A stretch of 22,780 nt of DNA, taken from positions 1 to 22,780 of the IMG/VR virus record IMGVR_UViG_3300006810_000428; one strand, 5' to 3'. Source of the stretch: a virus. Below, piece after piece: positions 7,249-14,400 of this stretch (within the stretch, counting starts at the first letter, position 1; every line of letters starts with the position of its first letter). The position numbers were made by a program, and so were the translations under genes. The notes under the pieces are model-generated. The model searched no databases. It worked only from the letters and a program-made list of their open reading frames with translations, and was not told the DNA's origin.

Positions 7249-8712
7249 ATGTCTGTATTAACTACACCTGGTTATCAGTTGCAGCCATCCGCTCAACAGG
7301 TAGCCCTCGCTACTAACTATATTACCGACTTCAACTTCTTGAATCAGTATCTTCCTGATACTTATGAGAAGGAGTTCGAGCGTTACGGTAATCGTACTGT
7401 TGCATCTTTCCTACGTATGGTGGGAGCTGAGATGCCTTCTAACTCTGACTTGATTAAGTGGGCTGAGCAAGGCCGTTTACACGTTAAGTACACCAACTGT
7501 ACTACAACTGTAATCACTAACTCTGACACAGCTACTTTCACAATCAACGATGTACTTAATCCTGATCGTGCTGCTATAGGTCTTACTGCTGGTAGTATCG
7601 CTATCCGTGTAGGTCAAACTGTTGTTGTTACTCCTAATGCTAACCCAACTGGTGCTGCTACTCAGAACAAAGCTATTGTTACTGCTGTAAACACTGGTGC
7701 TGGTACTATTGACGTAGCTTTCTACGAAGCTGCTGGTATGAGTAATGGTAACGCTGGTAACACTTACTCTATCTTCATTTACGGTTCTGAGTTCGGAAAA
7801 GGAACTGACGGAATGCAAGGTTCTTTGGAAGCTGACGATGAAATCTTTGAAAATAGCCCAATCATCCTTAAGGATAGATACTCTGTATCTGGTTCTGACA
7901 TGGCTCAAATCGGATGGGTTGAAGTTTCTACTGAGAATGGTGCTACTGGTTACCTTTGGTACTTAAAGTCTGAGCATGAGACTCGTCTACGTTTTGAAGA
8001 CTATCTTGAGACTTCTATGATTGAAGCTGTTCCTGCTGCTACTGGTTCTGGAGCTGTTGCTGCTGGTTACAAAGGTTCTGAAGGTGTATTCTACGCTGTA
8101 AACAACCGTGGTAACGTATTCGGTGGTGGAACTCCTGAGACTTTGGCTGACTTTGATAACATCATCAAGCGTCTTGACAAGCAAGGTTCTATTGAAGAGA
8201 ACGTATTGTTCTTGAGCCGTGACTCTAGCTTCGCTATCGATGATATGTTAGCTGAGCAGAATAGCTACGGTGCTGGTGGAACTAGCTACGGTCTATTCGA
8301 CAACGATGAGGAAATGGCCTTGAATCTTGGATTCTCTGGATTCCGCAGAGGTTATGACTTCTATAAGACTGATTGGAAGTACTTAAACGACCCAACCATG
8401 CGTGGTGGAACTGATACCGATGGTGTTACTTTCGGATCTAACACTGCTAGTTTGGTTACAGGTATGTTAGTTCCTGCTGGTTCTACTACTGTATATGACC
8501 AAATCATGGGTAAGAACGCTAAGCGTCCATTCTTGCACGTACGCTACCGTGCGTCTGAGACTGAGGATCGTCGCTACAAGACTTGGATTACTGGTTCTGC
8601 TGGTGGTGCAATGACAAGCGAAAAAGACGCTATGGAAGTTCACTTCCTATCTGAGCGTTGTGTTTGTACTTTAGGTGCTAACAACTTCTTCTTGTTCCGT
8701 TACGGTGCATAA
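7249..8712 (+). CDS. Major capsid protein (crAss-like, HK97 fold expected)
   Basis: A 487-residue protein of the size and pattern of crAss-like major capsid proteins: an N-terminal arm with DFNFLNQYLPDTYEKEFERYGNRT (split at about 27-50), a beta-rich insertion at about 80-180 (VGQTVVV, KAIVTAV, NTYSIFIYG), the long-helix region around YLWYLKSEHETRLRFEDYLE (about 235-254), a glycine-rich loop (GTPETLADFDNIIKRLD) and the C-terminal strands ending CTLGANNFFLFRYGA. It follows the scaffold gene and is followed at once by a strong terminator, as expected of the most abundant virion protein. It uses an A-rich leader with three CTAAAAAA copies. Codons are more GC-containing and uniform (GCT, GGT, CGT, TAC, AAC) than in neighbouring genes, fitting high expression. 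No maturation protease is seen nearby. Confidence 0.92.
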   Translation: MSVLTTPGYQLQPSAQQVALATNYITDFNFLNQYLPDTYEKEFERYGNRTVASFLRMVGAEMPSNSDLIKWAEQGRLHVKYTNCTTTVITNSDTATFTINDVLNPDRAAIGLTAGSIAIRVGQTVVVTPNANPTGAATQNKAIVTAVNTGAGTIDVAFYEAAGMSNGNAGNTYSIFIYGSEFGKGTDGMQGSLEADDEIFENSPIILKDRYSVSGSDMAQIGWVEVSTENGATGYLWYLKSEHETRLRFEDYLETSMIEAVPAATGSGAVAAGYKGSEGVFYAVNNRGNVFGGGTPETLADFDNIIKRLDKQGSIEENVLFLSRDSSFAIDDMLAEQNSYGAGGTSYGLFDNDEEMALNLGFSGFRRGYDFYKTDWKYLNDPTMRGGTDTDGVTFGSNTASLVTGMLVPAGSTTVYDQIMGKNAKRPFLHVRYRASETEDRRYKTWITGSAGGAMTSEKDAMEVHFLSERCVCTLGANNFFLFRYGA

Positions 8713-8728
8713 TTCATAATTTGTTTAA
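8713..8728 (+). repeat. Copy 1 of a TTCATAAT/TTGTTTAA preamble before a terminator
   Basis: TTCATAAT (8713-8720) joined directly to TTGTTTAA (8721-8728) precedes the G-run of the terminator by three bases. The same two words in the same order precede the second terminator (9523-9543), with five bases between them. Confidence 0.55.
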
Positions 8729-8731
8729 CAT

Positions 8732-8763
8732 GGGGGATGGTTAATCCCGTCCCCCTTTTTTTT
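8732..8763 (+). terminator. Intrinsic terminator after the capsid gene
   Basis: GGGGGATGG pairs with CCGTCCCCC (nine pairs, one T-G wobble) around a six-base loop, followed by eight T residues (8756-8763). It lies 19 bases after the capsid stop and only 11 bases before the next ATG, so the next gene is probably made by read-through. Confidence 0.85.
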
Positions 8764-8774
8764 AATATAATCAA

Positions 8775-9512
8775 ATGAAATATAACGTAAAAGCAGGCGA
8801 TAAGGTGTACCGCCTAAAAAACTCTTCACCTTTATCTTTCATGCTTCCTTCTAGAAGCACAAAGCGTTTTCCATTATTATACTTCGATGAGAAAACCAAT
8901 TCAAACAGACCTTTACGATATGCTGTAAACCAAAAAAGCCCATTTGAGGATGAGCAAGATGGTAACGCTATTATAGGTGCTGTTATTTTTGAGGATGGTA
9001 TGTTAAGCGTACCAAAGACTAATCCAGTATTACAAGCTTTCTTGCATTACCACCCTATGAATGGGCAGGTGTTTGAGGAGCTTAACTACGAGAGAGATGC
9101 TGAGACTGAGCTTGAAAATATGGCTTCTGAGGTTGATGCTTTAATAGCTGCCAAGGAGTTGAGTATTGAGGAGCTAGAGAGTGTATCAAGAATCTTGTTT
9201 AATACTGACCCTATGAACTTTACAACCGCAGAGCTTAAGCGTGACGTAATGGTATTTGCTAAGCGAAACCCTCAAGAGTTCTTAGATGTACTTGGGGATC
9301 CTGACTTGAAGTTAGAGTCTAAAGTGCGTAAATTCTTTGACGAGGGGCATCTTACATTTAGAAATAACGAACGTGAAGTATGGTTCAATACCAAGTCAAA
9401 TAAGAAAAAAATGATGAATATTCCTTTCGGGGAGAATCCATTTACATTAGTTTCTTTATATTTGCAGAGTGACGAAGGTATTGACTCTTTGACGTTGCTT
9501 GAAAGTCAGTAA
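8775..9512 (+). CDS. Conserved phage virion-module protein of unknown function
   Basis: A 245-residue protein with two parts. Residues 1-95 are beta-type (KAGDKVYRLKN, SFMLPSRS, FPLLYFDEK, IIGAVIFEDGMLSVPKTNP). Residues 100-190 are helical and acidic (EVDALIAAKELSIEELESVS, then DPMNFTTAELKRDVMVFAKR, then FLDVLGDPDLKLESKVRKFF). The end returns to short strands (HLTFRNNEREVWFN) and the helix LVSLYLQSDEGI. I recognise the overall pattern from marine and Bacteroidota phages, where it lies near the capsid gene, but know of no assigned function; head completion or capsid decoration are possible. It forms a single-gene cistron between two related terminators. Its leader ATAATCAAATG resembles that of the scaffold gene (CTAATCAAATG). 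Confidence 0.6.
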   Translation: MKYNVKAGDKVYRLKNSSPLSFMLPSRSTKRFPLLYFDEKTNSNRPLRYAVNQKSPFEDEQDGNAIIGAVIFEDGMLSVPKTNPVLQAFLHYHPMNGQVFEELNYERDAETELENMASEVDALIAAKELSIEELESVSRILFNTDPMNFTTAELKRDVMVFAKRNPQEFLDVLGDPDLKLESKVRKFFDEGHLTFRNNEREVWFNTKSNKKKMMNIPFGENPFTLVSLYLQSDEGIDSLTLLESQ

Positions 9513-9522
9513 TAATTTCTGT

Positions 9523-9543
9523 TTCATAATATTACTTGTTTAA
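9523..9543 (+). repeat. Copy 2 of the TTCATAAT/TTGTTTAA preamble before a terminator
   Basis: TTCATAAT (9523-9530), five bases, then TTGTTTAA (9536-9543), seven bases before the G-run of the second terminator. It repeats the arrangement at 8713-8728. Confidence 0.55.
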
Positions 9544-9550
9544 TGGTTAA

Positions 9551-9580
9551 GGGGGAGTTAAAAGCTCCCTCTTTTTTTTT
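9551..9580 (+). terminator. Intrinsic terminator after the 245-residue gene
   Basis: GGGGGAG pairs with CTCCCTC (seven pairs, one G-T wobble) around the seven-base loop TTAAAAG, followed by nine T residues (9572-9580). The 95-base gap at 9513-9607 holds the preamble repeat, this terminator and then a promoter box. Confidence 0.85.
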
Positions 9581-9583
9581 ATT

Positions 9584-9591
9584 TATCTTTG
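9584..9591 (+). promoter_or_regulatory. Predicted -7 box (TATCTTTG) for the tail genes
   Basis: TATCTTTG fits the Bacteroidota consensus TAnnTTTG exactly and lies between the terminator and the ATG at 9608, leaving a leader of about ten bases. No clear TTTG is visible at the -33 distance because the terminator occupies it. The same eight bases occur at 18019-18026. Confidence 0.55.
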
Positions 9592-9607
9592 TGTAAAACA
9601 AGGTGTA

Positions 9608-10555
9608 ATGATTAACTCTATAAGGAATACGGTACTGTCCGTTCTTAATAAAAACAACTACGGTTATATCTCACCATCAGACTTCAATTTGTTCGCAAAG
9701 CAGGCTCAATTAGAGATATTTGAAGAGTATTTCTCAAGGTATAATACCATTGTAAACTTGCAAAATGCACGATTGTCTGGAACTGAATATGGTGATGAAC
9801 TTAAGACTATAGAGGAGGCTATTGAAGTATTCTCTACTACTAACTACTTGAGTAACAGCGACAGGAATGTATTTTTCTTGCCATCCATCACAACTACAGG
9901 TGATGACTATTATTTGCTTAATAAGGTTACTTGCTATCCGGTAAAGTTATTGGATGGTACTACTACAGCGAATACGGCTAATAGGTTAGTTGACTCAGCT
10001 GCTGACTTTGTTACTAGTGGCATTGAGGAAGATGATGTTGTAGCAAACAACGACACAGGAGAGGTTGCTGTCGTAACTGAAGTTATAAGTGCTACTGAGT
10101 TGGGTTTGTCTGCTAATATATTCACAGCTTTCCCTGAGGCTTATTCTATCTATGATGAGGATGAGTCTAGCGAATCTGAAAAGGTAAGCCACAACAGAAT
10201 AGATATGTTGCGTAAGTCTTTGCTTACGGCTCCTAACAACAAGTACCCAATATACACGCAAGAGGATATATCTCTCAAGGTATTCCCAAAGACAATAAAT
10301 TCAGTTGGGCAAGTTTGGGCTCAATACTTCAGGTATCCTGCTGATCCTAAATGGACATACGTTACACTAGTTAGTGGTGAGCCATCTTTCGACCAAACGC
10401 AGCCAGACTATCAAGACTTTGAGTTGCCTATAGAGGATGAGTACCGCCTAGTCGCTAAAATACTTCAGTACTCTGGTATGTCTATACGTGAGAACGATAT
10501 ATATAGTTTTGCTAAGAGAGAAGAAACTGAACAGTCTAACAACGATTCTAAATAA
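9608..10555 (+). CDS. Head-tail connector ring protein (crAss-like, stabilization-type)
   Basis: A 315-residue protein, first of the tail-connector genes. The N-terminal helical part (NNYGYISPSDFNLFAKQAQL, about 16-35) and the later segment IYTQEDISLKVFPKTI with QYFRYPADPKW (about 215-249) match ring/adaptor proteins that sit under the portal in crAss-like virions. Between them, residues about 112-184 look like an inserted beta module (DDVVANNDTGEVAVVTEV ... AYSIYDED). The C-terminus is a helix (EYRLVAKILQYSG) followed by a polar tail ending NNDSK. It has its own promoter box just upstream and ends two bases before the next ATG (TAATAATG). The exact ring position cannot be fixed from sequence. 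Confidence 0.7.
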   Translation: MINSIRNTVLSVLNKNNYGYISPSDFNLFAKQAQLEIFEEYFSRYNTIVNLQNARLSGTEYGDELKTIEEAIEVFSTTNYLSNSDRNVFFLPSITTTGDDYYLLNKVTCYPVKLLDGTTTANTANRLVDSAADFVTSGIEEDDVVANNDTGEVAVVTEVISATELGLSANIFTAFPEAYSIYDEDESSESEKVSHNRIDMLRKSLLTAPNNKYPIYTQEDISLKVFPKTINSVGQVWAQYFRYPADPKWTYVTLVSGEPSFDQTQPDYQDFELPIEDEYRLVAKILQYSGMSIRENDIYSFAKREETEQSNNDSK

Positions 10556-10557
10556 TA

Positions 10558-11481
10558 ATGGCATATATATCAGACTTTAAATACTACACTAACAACGGTC
10601 AGGCTCCTGAGGATTCCAATTGGGGCTCATACCAATACGTTAGTTTGTACGATATAGTAAACAACTTTCAGTTGATGTATACTGGGAATAACTCTCTAGT
10701 GAATAATGAAGAAAGGTACAAGATTATCTTCCATGCTAAGAGAGGTATACAAGAGTTGAACTATGATGCATTCAAGGAAGTGAAAGTTCTTGAGTTAGAT
10801 GTGGCAGAGTCTCTCAGATTTGTGCTACCTCCTGACTTTGTAAATTGGGTTCGTATATCTTTATTCAAGGATGGTATATTATTCCCGATGACGGAGAATG
10901 TTCAAATACTATCTTCTAATTCATACCTGCAAGACAATAGTGCGAATATTTTGTTTGATTCAGATGGTAACATATTGAAGCCTGAGAATTCAAATATTGA
11001 TTATGAGCGTTTGCAAGGAACAAAGAAATCTATCTACCTAAACCCAAACAATATGTTTAATGGGTTAGAGGGTTGGAATATTGATGGGGTATGGTACTTT
11101 GACTATGCTGTAGGTAAGCGTTTTGGACTTGATACTACAACAGCCAATGTAAACCCAACTTTTGCTATCGATAAAAAGAAAGGTGTAATAAACTTCAATT
11201 CCGACATGGATGGTCAGACTTGTATACTTGAGTATATTTCTGATGGTATGGAGAACGGAGATGACTCTCAAATTTTCGTAAATAAGTTATTTGAGAAGTA
11301 TATTTACGCTTACATTAATTATGAGATTCTGAATTCCAAATTGGGAGTTCAAGAGTACATAATAGCTAGAGCTCGTAAAGAGCGTGGTGCATTATTACGT
11401 AATGCAAAAATAAGAATGAGCAACATACACCCAGGTCGTTTATTGATGGCTATGCGTGGACGTGATAAGTGGATAAAATAA
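10558..11481 (+). CDS. Head-tail ring protein (crAss-like, tail-tubular type)
   Basis: A 307-residue protein with a pattern I recognise as strongly conserved in crAss-like phages: NWGSYQYVSLYDIVNNF (21-37), FHAKRGIQELNYDAFK (58-73), LRFVLPPDFVNWVRISLFKD (86-105), FNSDMDGQTCILEYISDGME (213-232), then a C-terminal helical end with NKLFEKYIYAYINYEIL and RKERGALLRNAKIRMSNIHP (273-292) and GRDKWIK. Such proteins build a neck ring between portal and muzzle, comparable in role to T7 gp11. It is co-translated with its neighbours: two bases from the previous gene and one base before the next ATG (TAATATG). Confidence 0.8.
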   Translation: MAYISDFKYYTNNGQAPEDSNWGSYQYVSLYDIVNNFQLMYTGNNSLVNNEERYKIIFHAKRGIQELNYDAFKEVKVLELDVAESLRFVLPPDFVNWVRISLFKDGILFPMTENVQILSSNSYLQDNSANILFDSDGNILKPENSNIDYERLQGTKKSIYLNPNNMFNGLEGWNIDGVWYFDYAVGKRFGLDTTTANVNPTFAIDKKKGVINFNSDMDGQTCILEYISDGMENGDDSQIFVNKLFEKYIYAYINYEILNSKLGVQEYIIARARKERGALLRNAKIRMSNIHPGRLLMAMRGRDKWIK

Positions 11482-11482
11482 T

Positions 11483-14400
11483 ATGGTAAACTTCTCTAGA
11501 AACTTTGTACTAGGTAAGATGAATAAAGTCGTTGATGAACGACTTGTTCCTAATGGTGAATATATAGATGCGTTAAATATACGAATGGGATCTACCGAAG
11601 GGGCTGAAATTGGTGTTATTGAAAATACCAAAGGGAACTCTAGGTTGACTACATTAAGGTATATTGATGGTACTGAATTGAGTGGAGATGCTAGATGTAT
11701 TGGAGCTATTGAGGATAGCGAAGAGGAAATTATATATTGGTTTGTTCACGATCCATCATTCACTGTAGGAGCCACAGGTAAATTAGATTTAATTGTTTCT
11801 TACAATTCAGTTCGTGATATACTTACTTATCATGTTGTGAGTATAGATGATGGGGGTGGTGTAAATACTAAACTTAATTTCAATCCTGAGTACTTAATAA
11901 CTGGAGTTGATATCGTAAAGACAGGTAACGGTGATGAGGCGTTAATATTCTTTACTGATTACTATAATCAACCACGATTCATAAATAACTTAAGGAGTTA
12001 TGCTCTTCCTTCAGGTAATGTAGACCAATTGAATGAAGAAGCTTTATTGGTTATAAAGAAACCACCAATTGCTGCTCCAACTATTGAATTATCAAAAACA
12101 AATAGTCAAGAGAACTTCCTAGATGAAAGATTTATATCCTTTGCTTATAGGTATAAATATAAGGATGGGGAGTACTCTGCTATATCTCAATTCTCTAGAC
12201 CTGCATTTGAGCCTAATCCGTATGAGTTTAGTGTAGACAGTTTCTTGAATGAAGGGATGGTGAATTTCTACAACAAGGCTACTATAACTTATAATACAGG
12301 AGGCCCATTAGTAACTGGTATTGATATACTCTTCAAAGATATGAGTACTGGCATTATTAAGGTTGTAGAGAAGATTGACAAGACAGGTCCTGATAATACT
12401 GATGTTCAGTATGATTTCACCAACAGTAAGATATTTACGGTACTTCCTGAGTCAGAGATACTAAGACTGTACGACAATGTTCCATTGTTAGCTAAAGCCC
12501 AAACAATTATGGGTAATAGACTGATGTATGGTAACTATGTTGAGGGTTATGATTTGCTTACCGATGATAATCAACCTGTATTATTAAATTATGTGGTTTC
12601 ATTGGAGTCTAATGTAATTGGACTAACATCTATAACTGGGTCAACCACTAGTGGTAGTTACACTATCGATGGGGCTATTACAGTTAATGACTCTAGAATG
12701 CTAATATTACTTGCTGATGTTGATTTGGTTAAGGGTGCTGCTATATCTATAGATTTTAGATTTGAGCATGACCAGTTTTCTGGAGGTAGTCCATCAGCCA
12801 CTACGCAGCCTATTGAATCTACATTCAATTTTGTTTTGCCTAAAGATTATACATCTGTATACGAAATGGCTACGAGTGTTGAGTTCCAAAATGCAGTTGG
12901 TACTGTTACCAATATACAGCCATTTGCTGATGCTTGTAATGGTAATACGTTTACAGATATCTTTAATTGTGCTGTGCCGGATACGTTGGGTGTCTATACA
13001 AAAGAAAATAGCGGTATTGCTAACGATGGTGACCCTATAGCTATTATAACTAGCCCTACTAGTAATATTGTAGGTTTTCAATTGCCAGCTGTTAAATACG
13101 TAGACAATTCAGGTGGTGGTGGAGCTGATGCTTATGAGTATTACTCTGTAAACTTTATAGATGCATCATTTACTGAAGTTGCCAATCCTACTAGCCTACA
13201 TAGTAATAGAGGGTATGAGATTGGTATTGTGTATATGGATGAATTCAATCATTCTACAACTGCTTTGGTTAGTGAGCAAAACAATATTTATGTTCCTTGT
13301 AGTGCATCGTCTTTACAAAATAAAATACAGGTAACTGTACCGCCTACACAAGTTCCTCCATCATGGGCAACTAGATATAAGTTTGTAATCAAGCCTGATC
13401 GTGAGAATTACGAAACCATATACAGTTCTATATTCTTTGCTGATCCTGACTCAAATTCTACTTACTTCTTATTAGAAGGAGAGAATGCTCAGAAAGTTCA
13501 GACGGGAGATAGATTGATTGTTAAGGCTGATACAGGAGGTGCTACACGTAATTGCCTATATGCTACCGTATTAGAGAAAGAAGCTCAAGCTGAAGACTTT
13601 ATAGATGTTCCTAGTACAGTTGGTAGTGGTAATGTTACAGTCCCTGCTGGTGTCTACATGAAGATAAATGCCAATGAGTTCTCTACTGTTCGTGATGACC
13701 AATCTATAATTGGCCTAGGCAAGAAAGAAGTAACTCAAGAGGATACAAACGAATTTGCATTACTAAAATATACAGTAAATATAAAAGATGGTTCAAATTT
13801 CGTAGATTATAACATACCTGCTGGAAGTCGTATTGAGATGAACTTTAGATTTAGGCGTTGGGGTTCAGGAGATGGTAATAATCAGTGTGAGAGAAGAATA
13901 TATGATTTGAATCTTGATTTAATTTCTTCTGGAGATTATAGTAACTTCAAAGATTGGTGGGATGGTGACAATGTAGAAGAGTTGCTTAATAGCGGAAGTC
14001 AAACTGTTGGGGCTAGTAGTAGTGCTTGCGATATTAGCAACCAATATATTGAAACACTAGCATCAGATGATGGAGATATTAGCCAATCTTTATGTATTAA
14101 CTATTTTAGATTTTACAGAGATACCGCTACAAATAAGTTACAATTATTAATTAGGGGCACAAGAAGCTGTAATGGATATGTATCTAAAAATAATAGATCA
14201 TCTCATATCAGTGCTAATATTACGGTGTTCCGTGCAGATACTACTATGGTATTTGAGACTGAGCCTCAAGAAGCTCAGCCTGATTTGTTCTATGAAAACC
14301 ATTTGTCGTTCCCTATAACAAATGGATTCCATGAAGGAAACGTACAAAACCAAACAGCTACTCAATCTGCTATTGTCGATACTGAGTTCTTTAATTGCTT

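Noticed and set aside
7477-7908. 143-residue minus-strand open frame inside the capsid gene
   Set aside because: Ser/Thr/Val-rich low-complexity product mirroring the capsid codon pattern; fully inside a confident gene with no start signal.
10504-10511. TAGTTTTG matching the TAnnTTTG promoter consensus
   Set aside because: Inside the ring-protein coding region with no -33 box; such words occur often by chance in AT-rich DNA.
12762-13081. Overlapping open frames on both strands inside the muzzle gene
   Set aside because: Both lie within a continuous 1905-residue reading frame and show no family pattern.
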